Source: Wyeomyia smithii (lineage: Eukaryota; Arthropoda; Insecta; Diptera; Culicidae). From it: a DNA stretch of 64,000 nucleotides. A program made the position numbers and the translations under genes. Position 1 is the first letter of the stretch, and every line of letters starts with the position of its first letter. Of this stretch, positions 33,301-45,131 are shown piece after piece. Location: the NCBI RefSeq assembly GCF_029784165.1, contig NC_073696.1:2294001-2358000 (forward strand), written 5' to 3'. The notes beneath the pieces are model-generated. The model did not search any database and had not been told where the DNA came from. It saw only the letters and a program-made list of their open reading frames with translations.

Positions 33301-35720
33301 AATTTTTACAAATCCTAGATTTTAACAGTATGTATTTTCATCTGTTTTCACTGCGTTGAAAAAAGTAGGAGGGTGGTATTCAAGACACGACCGCATGACG
33401 TTGACTACCGTATTCTTATATTCCATTGAAGAGGGAATTTTAGAGGAATTGCAACGCTTCTTTTACAAAACTTCTGTAACAAAATTTCGAGGCAACAAAA
33501 GGTACCAGTTGCCGATTATTCTCGTTTACTGGTTAGTCCGTCCAGAATTCCAGCCATTTTAGTATTTTGCAGTAGCTATTTATTACTAACAGCCACCAGC
33601 ATAACGGGTGAAACCGGCACGAGATGACCGGTACTATTTTGTTTTTCCTCCTTTTTGCTGCTAACACCGAGCGTCCGTATGTATCCGGTACGGTTTAATA
33701 ATGAAACTGATGGGGTGAAATGTTCGAACGATACGTTTTATACCAAGGCTTCGTCAGATAATTAGAAAGAAGGAGGGGCTACATAGATAATGGAATGGTA
33801 GAGACAAATGTTTCTTGAAAGCTGCGCCGGCCGCTGTCGTAATATTAACACCAACACAAACATGCATTTTTGCAAGGTTTTTTCCGCTAGCAGCAGCATT
33901 TGGTAAAACAGAAAATTCAATTAGCCGCTTCTGTACCAAAATTTCGAGGCACCAAAAGGTGCCAGTTGCCGATTATATTGTTGTTTTTGGGCAAGTCCGT
34001 CCAGAATTCCAGCCATTTAAGTGTTTTGCAGTAGCCATTTACTACTAAAAGCCACCAGCATAACGGGTGAAACCGGCACGAGATGACCGGTACTATTTTG
34101 TATGTCCTCCTTTCAGCTGCTAACACCTAGCGCTGTCGTGAAATTAACATCAACACAAACATGCATTTTTGCAAGGTTTTTTTCCGCTAGCAGCAGCAAT
34201 TGTAAAACATAAAATTCAACTAACCGCTTCTATTATAAAACTGCGAGGCACCAAAAGGTGCCAGTTGCCGATTTCTTGTTTACTGGTTTCCGTCCAGAAT
34301 TACAGCCATTTTAGTATTTTGCAGTAGCCACCAGCATTACGGGTGAAACCGGCACGAGATGACCGGTACTATTTTGTCTTTCCTTCTTTCAGCTGCTAAC
34401 ACCGAGCATCCGTATGTATCCGGTACGGTTTAATAATGAAATTGATGGGGTGAAATGTTCGAACGATACGTTTTATACCAAGGCTTCATCAGATAATTAG
34501 AAAGAAAGAAGGGGCTACATAGATGATGGAATGGCAGAGACAAATGTTTCTTGAAAGTTGCGCCGGCCGCTGTCGTAATATCAACACCAACACAAACATG
34601 CATTTTTGCAAGGTTTTTTCCGCTAGCAGCAGCATTTGGTAAAACAGAAAATTCAATTAGCCGCTTCTGTACCAAAATTTCGAGGCACCAAAAGGTGCCA
34701 GTTGCCGATTATATTGTTGTTTTTTGGTTAGTCCGTCCAGAATTCCAGCCATTTTAGTATTTTGCAGTAGCTATTTATTACCAACAGCCACCAGCATAAC
34801 GGGTGAAACCAGCACGAGATGACCGGTACTATTTTGTCTTTCCTTCTTTCAGCTGCTAACACCTAGCGCTGTCGTGAAATTAACATCAACACAAACATGC
34901 ATTTTTGCAAGGTTTGTTTCCGCTAGCAGCAGCAATTGTAAAACATAAAATTCAACTAACCGCTTCTATTATAAAACTGCGAGGCACCAAAAGGTGCCAG
35001 TTGCCGATTTCTTGTTTACTGGTTTCCGTCCAGAATTCCAGCCATTTTAGTATTTTGCAGTAGCCACCAGCATTACGGGTGAACCGGCATGAGATGACCG
35101 GTACTATTTTGTTTTTTCTCCTTTTAGCTGCTAACACCGAGCGTCCGTATTTATCCGGTACGGTTAGTAATGAAACTGATGGGGTGAAATGTTCGAACGA
35201 TACGTTTTATACCAAGGCTTCGTCAGATAATTAGAAAGAAGGAGGGGCTACATAGATGATGGAATGGTAGAGACAAATGTTTCTTGAAAGCTGCGCCGGC
35301 CGCTGTCGTAATATTAACACCAACACAAACATGCATTTTTGCAAGGTTTTTTCCGCTAGCAGCAGCATTTGGTAAAACAGAAAATTCAATTAGCCGCTTC
35401 TGTACCAAAATTTCGAGGCACCAAAAGGTGCCAGTTGCCGATTATAGTTTCCTGGTTAGTCCGTCCAGAATTCCAGCCATTTAAGTGTTTTGCAGTAGCC
35501 ATTTACTACTAAAGCCACCAGCATTACGGGTGAAACCGGCACAAGATGAGCGGTACTCTTTTGTATGTCCTCCTTTCAGCTGCTATCACCTAGCGTCCGC
35601 ATGTCACTGGTGCGGTTTTGGAATCAGATTGATGGGGCGCCGGCCGCTGTCGTAAAATTAACACCAGCAAAAAGATGCATATTTGCAAGGTTTTTGCCGC
35701 TAGCAGCAACATGAACATCG
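33300..35720. repeat. higher-order tandem array, two subunits (~437 and ~299 bp), period ~736 bp
   Basis: The anchor GAGGCACCAAAAGGTGCC (first copy diverged) begins at about 33489, 33946, 34245, 34682, 34981 and 35415. The spacings are 457, 299, 437, 299 and 434, so long and short subunits alternate. Corresponding anchors repeat at 736, 736 and 733 bp. The long subunit adds a block with GGGGTGAAATGTTCGAACGA and a CATAGATGATGGAATG stretch. Both subunits share CCAGAATTCCAGCCATTT, GGTGAAACCGGCACGAGATG and TTAACACCAACACAAACATG-type blocks. Each anchor is a perfect hairpin (GGCACC-AAAA-GGTGCC). Repeated 61-81-codon frames on the minus strand are by-products of the array. Confidence 0.88.
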
Positions 35721-35774
35721 GAAACAGAAAGTGACAACAACAATAACAACAAAGTCAGATCGATTGTATCCGTT

Positions 35775-35880
35775 AGTGTTGACTGTGCTTGGGAAGAGAG
35801 GTAGTGATTGGCTGCGCAGTATGATTTAGACAATCGATATTAATTACCAATTTTTCAATAGTGTATTTCAAACAATAGTT
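35775..35880. repeat. module shared with the 46-49 kb repeat cluster
   Basis: GACTGTGCTTGGGAAG, then a GATTGGCTG (inverted CCAAT-like) motif and TTTTTCAATAGTGTATT recur as GACCGTGCTTGGGAAGCAAG, CCAATCAG and TTTTCAATAGTACAAT at 49050-49150. This links the higher-order array to the stem-loop repeat cluster. Confidence 0.55.
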
Positions 35881-36540
35881 TGTTTTTGTTACATAAATTT
35901 AACCGTAAAAGAATTTCTGATCGATTGATGCCAAAACCTCGGAAACCTGATTATAGATGACTGCAAATTAAGCGCTCAAAACCTGACCACTTTTCTCTGG
36001 TTTTCCCTGGTTGAATTACTAGATTTTCAAATTCAGGGGCCTAACTTCGATATAGACGTTAGTTAACGTCAAAAAAAAAACAAAAGTCGCCAAATCAGTT
36101 TCTGTTACTACGAACAAATCGTACTGAAAATGTAAAATTATTCCGACATAATTGCCATAAATCGACAGCACTATATTGGTTACCTAGTTTACCAATTTTG
36201 CACGTAAACAACTACAGCGGATACCTAGGTAACCTAATACGACGGTTTGCGGCTACGTTCATTCATGATAATGTGTTTCATTTATGATTAACAGTGTGAT
36301 GTATATGGGGGCGTCTTGAGATGAATAATTGAGCAGTGATTTAACTTTTGAGATGGATATGGAAGCGTTGTAAAAAATTGTTTGTTTTTTCACTAAATAT
36401 ACAATGCTGAGCGATTCCATAAGAGCACGTAAGCGTATTTTGTTTATTTGCTCAATGATTTCGTGAAAATTTGGTGTTCATTCCATGCATTTTTCGTGAA
36501 TGACCTGCTTAATGAGATGAATAATGGAACGATTAACCTA
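35881..36540. other. no recognised feature
   Basis: This is AT-rich. A short palindrome TTAGTTAACGTC-like run lies near 36058-36075. No frame or repeat could be supported. Confidence 0.35.
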
Positions 36541-36810
36541 CACAGACTCCGCAGCCAACTGTTAAGAGTTAAGTGACGATTGCGCGGCTAGCGCTACGAT
36601 CCTACTGACACTAACAGTCTCTCCTGCGCCAAGACTCGAACCTACGACAACTGGCTTGTTAGGCCTGCATCGTACCTCGAGACCAGCTGGGAGATCACCT
36701 CCAGCACGGTGGAGTGCACAAAATTGGCCTGTGGGTTGAAACCTGCGTATTTCATCTTGATAATACAGCGCGTTTCGTACGGAATTTAAAGTCCTTCTGT
36801 TCACCACGCA
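36541..36810 (-). mobile_element. tRNA-derived SINE, copy 4 (3'-truncated), preceded by a SINE 3' fragment
   Basis: On the minus strand a SINE head begins near 36700 (CAGCTGGTCTCGAGGTACGA), with an A box, a B box (GTAGGTTCGAGTC), TAGGATCGTAGCGCTAGCC and GGCTGCGGAGTCTGTG, and stops at 36541. At about 36765-36805 there is also a segment like the SINE 3' region (AGAAGGACTTTAAATTCCGT). This suggests that two copies were inserted head to tail. Confidence 0.72.
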
Positions 36811-36949
36811 GCTCTCCTCACACGTTCTTTTATCCATAGTATTTGGTATTTCTGTGTTTTCTATTATTATTCCTGTATTCCTTGTTGACTTTTAATTGCT
36901 GGAAAGTACTTTAAATGTCTCATAGAACCCATTACAGTTCCATTGTAAA
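36811..36949. other. spacer without recognised features
   Basis: Short AT-rich spacer between the SINE pair and the BEL/Pao relic. Confidence 0.35.
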
Positions 36950-38560
36950 CCTTTAAAACCCATTAAAAGGACTGCTTCCTTGTGCTTGTAGATAGCCCTC
37001 TTTGAGTGGAGTGACGCGAAAGTATCGTTGGTTCTGGTTGCTGAGTTACGAGGTATATTCCCGCATCCACCGCTTCCAATGATGCTGAATCAGCTGCTGC
37101 AATTACTGATTGTGCCGAGTATTCAGGGAAGTGCCCGTCAAAAAATGACTGGGAGTGAGCACGTCTAATTCATCTGGATTTTCCCACAGTAGAGTGAGCG
37201 AGTGCCGGGTTCATCTCCGCTTCGATCTGGTTTAAAATCGTCATCATGTTCTCGAAGGAGAGCTGTCGTTGACCCAGAGCTAGGAGTAATTGAATACCTC
37301 ACACCAAAGCGTATTTAGCCTCTTTCAAATTCTTGACGTTTACCATCGGAGTGCTGGGGGTGATCTACGAGTATCGATCCAATAGATACTCTGTCCTTTT
37401 TAAGTGATTCCACTGGTGTCCCTTCATAATCTCATGGGTCTGTGAAATCCAGTTGTCAACAAAAGTAGGCCAGAAGCATGGCGGCAGCAACATGGACATC
37501 GCACAGCACTAACCTCGTGAGTGTGGCCTACGATATTTCGCTGCTAATAACTCGACCGGTGAATGCGATGATCGGTGAATGCGTGTCAGTCGACCTCTAT
37601 GTTCGTGAGTGACGTGAGTTCTTCACCGATACCGGAACCGTTGACATAAAAACGTGCACCTCTCTCGAAACTGTTGGAATTATGGACGCGTAGATTGTGG
37701 CCACCGAACTTTGAACAGACTGCCGAGTCGTGGAGGGAACAGACCCAGCTCCTTGATCAGAGACCTGAACACCAACCGCAGAACCAGAACCAGATGCTGA
37801 TGACTCAAGAGTGTGCTTCTTGCTACACGTACGGCAACGGTACTTGGACTGGAGTGGTCACGCCGGAGACAGTTGCTACACAGTTGTTTTCGAATTGACG
37901 ATCTGAAACCGCTTACCTAAATGCATCTTTACGAACTCTGGGCAATCACTCAAGTAATGAGGACTGCTGCAAGAAGAACATTTTGGCGAATGACCCCTTG
38001 GAGACGCTCGTAAATAGTGAAAACGTTGTATCGCTCTCAGATCCGTATTGCTATGAATCAGTGACTTAAACGTGTCACAAAATTGCAACCATTCATCGAG
38101 TTCCTCATTGAATTCTGTCAGATTTATTTTGGGCAAATGGATATTGGCACCTGCCACTATGCGTGAGGATCCAGAGGAGAAGGGAAGAGAAATGGGTGGA
38201 TGGTAATTTCGCTTTGAACTCTGCCCTCACCTTGAAGTACAACTCCTCGAACTGGGCCCGAGTCTGCACATGTTTCTCCATCTCCTCTATTTGTGTTTGG
38301 GCGTCGTTGAATTCGTTTCATTTTTCAACGGGTTTGTCGATACCAAATTGGACCTGGAAAGTGAGATTGGGCGGGCCATATTGCCTCACGAACCGTTCCG
38401 TTCGCGACATCGATGGGATGAACAATCCGTTCGCCATAACCTTTTCAATATTTACTCTCGACATTCATTTTCGTGGTATTCCTATATCTCATCTCATTTC
38501 CTTATCTGTGAGCTTCGATTTTCAACAGGGGGCATTTTCTCATACTTTTGATCGATTTTC
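36950..38560 (-). pseudogene. BEL/Pao-type LTR retrotransposon relic: gag joined to integrase tail, pol mostly deleted
   Basis: On the minus strand, a coiled-coil-like stretch (E-E-M-E-K-H-V-Q-T-R-A-Q-F-E-E-L, about 38290-38230) is followed, after a frameshift near 38165, by L-P-K-I-N-L-T-E-F-N and W-L-Q-F-C-D-T-F-K-S-L-I-H (38157-38040). Next come R-F-H-Y-L-R-A and a knuckle-like C-S-S-C-S-S-P-H. This is the conserved gag of BEL/Pao elements. Lower down (about 37290-37130) the minus strand reads M-M-T-I-L-N-Q-I-E-A-E-M-N, which matches the integrase C-terminal block of the same superfamily. Protease, reverse transcriptase, RNase H and most of integrase are absent, and no LTRs were seen. Confidence 0.7.
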
Positions 38561-41500
38561 GGAAGTTTCATTCGGGATCTTCACACATAATTTTTTTTAG
38601 TATGGAATATTTTTTTTGAAAAACACCTTCACTATAAAAAAAACACTAGTGACCTTGAATAGAAGAAGACGAGTTTTCCAAGAAGCATGTTACTCTCACA
38701 AAAAACATCTCCGAATACCACTGACTCCCAAACTGTAGTCGCATGTTGATTGGCTTTCGGAAATGTTCTGGAACATCAACTGCTCATTCATGAGCTTAAT
38801 AAAAAAAACCTTTGGCAGTTTTTTTATCGACTCGCAAAAGTATAAGTTAATAAACGGCAAAATTCTACTGAGAAAATTTGTAGTATTTACATTTGATTGG
38901 AAATTAGAAAAATCCCGTATTATTTGTAATGTTCGCTTATGATATTGGAAACTCAAACCTTTAAGTACATAGTTTTCATTCATCTCATAAAAAAATCTGC
39001 CACATGTTGACCCATTTATTGGAAATTGCTGTATTATTATGTGCCATTCTTGAGATACACATTTGATGCATGCATCTTCGTTTTGCATGTAGTCTTATTA
39101 AAAGAGTAAGCAGCTTCGTGTCTCAGTAAAACTTTACTTTATTTACTTATACAAGTTAAGGTCGTAAAAAAATCCTTTTTAAGGTTTCCCCGGTTGTCAG
39201 ACAATCATTCTTCGCAAAAGCGAAGTCCCTGGTAGCATGCTCTAAGAATTCAAAGAAACTTTGTGAGTGTGTAGATCTCACTACCCTCAACAGGGGGATG
39301 AGGCCTACGCACCCACAAAGTTTCATGGAATTCTGCGAGGGTGCTGCCTGTCTCTCAGTCGGGTTGGTGTTAAAACCTGATATGGTATTTTGACGTGGGA
39401 CAACGTCTTTGTTTTCTATACTGGGATGCATTCTGTAAAATAGGAAACGAAACTGGCAAATGTTACGTCAGATTTCAAACGATAATAACAGCACAACCAC
39501 ATGATGGATAACAATAACCAATATATTGTTCGAAAGATAAAATGTGTAACAGTTTTATAATACGCTAGTCATCATTATTATTTCACTGCTCAACGGTGAA
39601 AAATGATAAAAAGTTACAAGAAAATTTACGCGAACGATGAACCAATCACACGCGGGCATTCCTAGCACAGACGATGTGAATGGACACCAACTATTCCCAG
39701 TGATATTCTCAGTATCAATATCAAAAAAAAAAAATGGACAGAGTTTCCCCGTCCCAATAGGTCAACTTAAGTTTGCTTCCATTAACTTAGATTAATTTGA
39801 AGTCTCGAAGGTAAAGATCTTTCGAAAAGTTTTGAAACAAGCCTTTTACTTGAACAATTTCCAAACCTGCTGCCAAAGCATAATAAAAACTGATGTCTTG
39901 AAAGAAAACATACTGGTAAAAGCAACAATACCGTACAGTATAACATACATATTATGTGGAGCAGAGCGCCTCTGGTCTCTCGTCGTCTAGCATTGCAGTG
40001 GTACACGACTTCTATTTCCGTGAAACCAAGGAAAAACTGCAATGCTGCTGCATTGATAGTAATTGAAAGTTTATTTCATGAATACGGTAACCTTTAAAAA
40101 ACATTAACTACTCAACAAGAATTGAGCATTTTCGCAACGGTCATAAGATTTTTTTTTGTATTTTATCTTCGATATTCAACAGGTGATCGTGATCGAAAGA
40201 GTAGATTTCCGAAAATACAAATTTATAGAAGCTTAAGAGCCAGCCAGTGCTTCTGAATATTTTGTCGATTCACAAATTGAACAGATCAGAATCTTCTTTC
40301 ACATTTCAACATTGTTAGATGATATATTTTTGTTTTCAACTTTACTTATAATACTCTTACGTATGTTAGCTGTCTTCGTAATACAGTGAATGTAATTGTT
40401 GGCAAATGAAAAAAACTTGTCAAACAAAAAACAGAAAATAATCATTTCGACTTTTAACTTTCTTGTAATTGTTGATTGTTATGATTTTTCGCTGGAATTT
40501 GTCGATAATTTTATTCAACATATCTTCTTATGTTTTCCTATGAGTGAACCTATGTAACGGCTTCGAAATTATTTCCGTAATAAGATTAATAAAATAAATT
40601 TAATTTGATCAGAGTTAAATAAGACAAAATCATGTATTATGACAACGTAGGTATTGTTCCATTTGGTTTATGAGGAAATAGAGTTAATTCTAAATTCTTT
40701 GTGCTTCTACAATCACAACGACACGCTTGTGCCTTGTTAAATAAATGTTGTTCGCACAAAAAAACACTACACAATATCGTTAAGTGTAATCGAAGTTCTT
40801 TCGAGTGTTGTTCAATATATTTCTAAAAAGAAAGTTTATGGAGAGGCTGCGTATAAAAAAAAATTAAATCACAGAACAAACGAATTGTTACTGTCTGCAG
40901 ATTCTGTAACTTTTGTGACTAAAAATCCTTCTAATTACAGTGTGTAGTCCCACGTCACTTTTTCAAACAACCCTAGGGCTGTATACATTGTAGTATTTTT
41001 TTCTAAAACGAGACACGAAAATGCGTTATTGACAAGCAAAGCTTTCATGAGCCTCAGTCTTGTGCTGACAAAGTTTCAAAGAGCTTTTGAAAATGTCCGA
41101 ATTATCACAAGTGACCAAAGTATCAAAAAAATCAAATATGTCTCAAGTGTCAAATATGCCAAAATTGTTATGAACTCACTGCTCAAGTTGTTCTCTTGGT
41201 TCGAAAAATATTGGAATAAAGTAACTCCCAAACCATCGAACTGAATCATTATGCGTCTCCATTGAAAATAGTGCTGTATTCTATCCGCTTGCCGATATAT
41301 AATCCCAACTTACTTAATACCCTGTATTTAATGCTCGACATAAAAGAATTGATGTTACGAAGTTTCTATTCCAATAAATTGTTTGTAACTACAAATAGCT
41401 TTCAATGCTTTCCATTATCGCAATCCAATTCAATGAACGTTTCCCCCATTAATTGTCCCCTGTCCCCTTGTAGACGCCAAGTAGTTGTCGTTTATTCGTT

Positions 41501-41893
41501 TCTGCTGCATGATGTAACAAATTAATAGCCGTAACACCCACTCCTTGCATTTTGCCCCACCCGTTTCACGTTCCTCGCCGGCTCTGGATGATAACCAGTG
41601 TAGTGTTGCGAAATTGTTCCGATAAACTGCAATCAAATTCCGTCGCAAATACCAAAACGGATCTTTTTCTTTTCTTTTTTCCCACTGCTTACTGCCGAAC
41701 AAAAAAAAATCGTGCTTCTGCTTTTTGCACGCTGATGCTGTTGGACCAAACAAAAAAACAAAAAACAAAATCGAAATAACTACAATATCGTACATACTTG
41801 CGTGCATCTCTGCTATTGATGGCTGGATGGCTGGCTGACACTGGCGGTTTTTTTTCTTCCTCGTCTGTTTGGGTAGACTGTATCGTTGTCTAG
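38561..41893 (+). other. presumed intron or intergenic DNA, unassigned
   Basis: A 130-codon minus-strand frame (38696-39088) lies here and is listed separately. The motif GTAGTCCCACGTC near 40944 recurs near 59766, and a GTGGGACAACGTC variant lies near 39397, hinting at one dispersed repeat family. Nothing else could be assigned. Confidence 0.35.
38696..39088 (-). CDS. hypothetical 130-codon ORF, unrecognised
   Basis: The frame opens at ATG 39088 and ends at 38696. It has cysteines near residues 8, 11 and 29 and a mixed hydrophobic middle part (S-R-I-L-P-F-I-N-L-Y-F). No domain, splice site or neighbour supports it, and an open frame of this size is not rare in AT-rich DNA. It may be a TE fragment or chance. 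Confidence 0.15.
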   Translation of the reverse strand: MQNEDACIKCVSQEWHIIIQQFPINGSTCGRFFYEMNENYVLKGLSFQYHKRTLQIIRDFSNFQSNVNTTNFLSRILPFINLYFCESIKKLPKVFFIKLMNEQLMFQNISESQSTCDYSLGVSGIRRCFL

Positions 41894-41978
41894 CACACAC
41901 GGAGCTGCCGCCGGCTCCGACGCCACCACCACCACCCAACATTGGCCTTATCGACGGCATGGCAGGCGGACCACCAAG
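41894..41978 (+). CDS. probable internal exon of a plus-strand host gene (proline-rich)
   Basis: The acceptor TCGTTGTCTAG|C is preceded by TTTTTTTTCTTCCTCGTCTG, and the donor CCAAG|GTTTGT lies at 41978/41979. Reading after two phase bases it encodes E-L-P-P-A-P-T-P-P-P-P-P-N-I-G-L-I-D-G-M-A-G-G-P-P. The segment is GC-rich, unlike its flanks. It enters in phase 1 and leaves in phase 2. It cannot join exon B (phase 2) directly, so either another exon lies between them or this is a different gene. The antisense 176-codon frame over the same place is a shadow. The family is not recognised. Confidence 0.5.
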
Positions 41979-42109
41979 GTTTGTTCCTATTAAATGTTTC
42001 TGTTGTTGTTGATGTTGTTTTCACCGCCAACCTGATGGGCAGTAGTGTTAAGATGTTGTGCTTTTGTAGTTTCATTTTCCTCTACCAACTTCTTTTATCG
42101 GAAATTCAG

Positions 42110-42149
42110 TGTCAGACTGCTCGGCCCTGGGTTGGCATATCTGTGCTAG
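42110..42149 (+). CDS. possible terminal coding exon
   Basis: A pyrimidine-rich tract (TTTCATTTTCCTCTACC) precedes GAAATTCAG|T. If joined to the donor at 41978, the phases agree (AG + T) and the frame runs 12 further codons to TAG at 42147-42149. An AATAAA lies near 42508. Support is only from splice-site grammar; a random match is quite possible. Confidence 0.22.
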
Positions 42150-45131
42150 TGACACGCCACCGTGTCCCAGGGGTGTGACGATAGGAAAAATGGAAAAACA
42201 AGCTCCAGATTCAATGAAGAAAAAAAGCTTAACTATGTGAGGAGAAACTGAGAAGAAGCATTATTGGCATGCTGAACATTTTCATGCCGTTCTTTTGTAC
42301 TTGCGTCTTCAGGATCATGGAAAGGTGGGAGTTAGCAAAGTTTTTATGTACTTTTTTCTTTGCAACTAGTTGGCATACATTTCAAAACTCGAACCCGAAG
42401 TCGATTTGAATATTCAAACCGCTCGATTTAGGTTGCACAGCATTTGCTAGCCTGAGGTCAGTTTCTTCTAGTCGATATGCGGAAATGTTCAGACAAACTG
42501 CAAAAATGAATAAATCATTATCACAGCGATGTTAGCTCTGTTGTGGCCAGACCCGCAAAAAGTTCCTAGCAAAAGGCAATATTTCCTGCCATGATACGCA
42601 AACTAATTCCTCTAAGCCATTGTTATTCATGTGCTGTCGTTCACTCCGTCTGGGGACTTTCTCACGAACGTGGCCTCTATTGCATAAGCATTTGTTTAGA
42701 AAGTATCTTCCGGCATCGTGAAGGCTTAGAAACGGGAACGTAATACCGAACCGCAATCTTGTCAATAAATTCAATTGTAAGGCACCGCACCACTAGAAGC
42801 CGCCTAATTGATTTTCGGCTAATTTGCTTCAAGTTTCTATTAGCTAGGGAAGAAAATCCCCTGAGCCTCAGCGGAAATTTGATATTAAATCCTGCACGTG
42901 AAGCTTCAGGGAACAATTTCCCGTGAAATCGAGCAGTAAACCGAAACTGCTTCTGTCTCCGTTCATGCTGTGGTCAAAATGGTTTTCCATCACTACACTC
43001 GTGATTGGGTGCTTGGTTCTATCATGCTGAAAAGTAATCCCCAGGCTTAGAAGACCAAAGGGAAAAAAAACACACACACACACACGCACAGTTGCCATTA
43101 TCATGATCATCAACATCATAGTCGTCAAGTGTTTCGAAGCTCGGTGGGCAGGCAGACACAGAGATCCATAGACTGTGTGCCATGTTGGGAGGCATGCAGC
43201 TAACTTAAGACTTGCTATCAACCCCTCAGCCACTGACTGACAATGGTTTTCTTCGTTTGTTTGGTTTGCTGCTCCAGTATCGTAACAGAAATATGATATT
43301 AGAACGGAACTCGAGTGGATATTTTCTTGGATCTATTATTAGGTGCTGTGAGGAATATTCACAGTGACATTAGAAATTTATGCAGTTTTGTATAGATCAG
43401 TGGGCAAAAAGACAATCGAATTGTTAACTGAAACAAATCGAATCATCATCATTCGGGTGGTAGAAGTGCAGAAACAAGCATGGACTGTTGAAAAACAGCC
43501 ACAAATAATTGTCATTTGAATCCTCTCAGGTATCGGTGATTAGAAAGCACCTTTATAAAAGTAACTTGCATCGAAGATTGCAGGCAATTCTTGTATTGAA
43601 ATGTCAACGACGTTTTTGAAATGCAGGAATAATGATAAAATGACACAGAACACTTGGTCACAGTGAGCCATAAGCTGTTTGTGCAATAGAACGAGAGATA
43701 TAGATGCAGATAGAGATGCAATTGAGATATGAGACTGCGAAATACCGTATTTCTGCTGAAGATTTCACCGTCCGTTAGAGACCGGATATTTCCATTGCTG
43801 TATCAAATTTGGGTCATCGTGTTTGTTAAATAACATGTGCTGAATTGACAGAAGTGAAATCTTCGCTACCTAATCGAAACAAACCGCCTACAATTAGAAC
43901 TGGACGTAAACGTTGAAAAACTTTATGGGCAGGCGGGTGTTGAGATATAGCATGTAGCAGACAAAAACTCTATTTCTGAATTTTTGTTTTCCTTTGAGAG
44001 GAGGAGTCGCTTCATAGTGTGTTTTTTTTTCCTGTATGGGCTTCCTCACTGCGACCAGAATCGTAGATCTATTGTGAGATATGCCCGGGTGTTTACTGTA
44101 TCCCGCACTTCTATTAATAGCAATACCTCTATTGAGAAGTGGCATGCTTGCCATTATTGTTCATCAGTGCTTGTGTGTAATGTGCTACTCTTCCTTACAC
44201 GCTTACTGTTCTACTATACCGATACTCGTTCCTCTTGACAAATATCACCAATTATAATTCCCTGGAGAAGTTTCGTCGTGCGTCCTTCTGGCCAGTTTTA
44301 TTGATAAGAGGGACTTTTTTTTTGTTAGGAGGAAGTCACGCAAAGGTATTTGTAGATTTCAGCGTAAAAGAAGGGTAACTGGTGGGGAGCCTGAGAATAA
44401 ACCCATGCTTAAGTCCTTTTTTTGACATCAGATGGCCACGACCATCCGCTTGACAAAGCGGACTCTGTAACCTTGCGGCTACGCAGCTCCCCTGTGTTCG
44501 TAAGCAATCGTGAAAATTGTCAAGAGTTGCTATGGTTGATAGAACTTATGTCCGATCTCGGCAAAAAAATACGTCTGCAGTGCATTAAGGCAGTTCTTTT
44601 ATGTTTCACTGTCCAAGTTAACTTTTAACAAAAACGTTTTCAAAAACAAGGGAGCAATACCACGACTCTTCAGCAGAGATTGGAAAACCGCAACAATTGA
44701 GCAGTTAGCTCTATTGTTGAGTTTCTTAATAATATGTAGCTGGAAGAAATTTGTAAATCACATGACGGTTTCCTGTCAAATAATTTCATAGCCAAATGCT
44801 GTGAACCAAAAAAGGACCTCTATATGATTAAATACCATTTGTGTGACTGTCTGGCGCACATTCAATGTATTGGTTGGATTCATGCGAATTTAGCTTTTGT
44901 CAATGGAATTTAGATTTTGTCAATAGACTATTGAACTAATCTTAGCTGTGTGTGAAACTTCCGACGCTGCCGTTGCTGCTTATCTTTCGCGCAAATCACT
45001 GAAGATGAAACTACTGCACTTATCAAAGAATGTGTGCCAAAGGCTCACCAAGTATTTAGTACGCAAGCTTATAAAAAAGCCGACATTTGATCGTTTGCGT
45101 TTGTCTCATTTAAAGTGAGCTGTATACCTAT
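42150..45131. other. intergenic or UTR-like sequence without recognised genes
   Basis: Short frames on both strands lack support. A (CA)n tract lies at about 43068-43088, and T-tracts near 44020 and 44315. Confidence 0.35.
43068..43088. repeat. (CA)n microsatellite
   Basis: About ten CA dinucleotides, interrupted once by CG. Confidence 0.8.

Noticed and set aside
33754..35408. Repeated 61-81-codon minus-strand ORFs of similar sequence
   Set aside because: They are carried by every long subunit of the tandem array and differ by frame-breaking changes. Treated as by-products of the repeat, not a gene family.
33300..35720. CRISPR-like array
   Set aside because: The repeats are hundreds of bases long with no short unique spacers, and the genome is eukaryotic.
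41430..41960. 176-codon minus-strand ORF with glycine-rich start
   Set aside because: It is antisense to the splice-supported plus-strand exon 41894-41978; its glycine run mirrors the proline run of that exon. No independent support.
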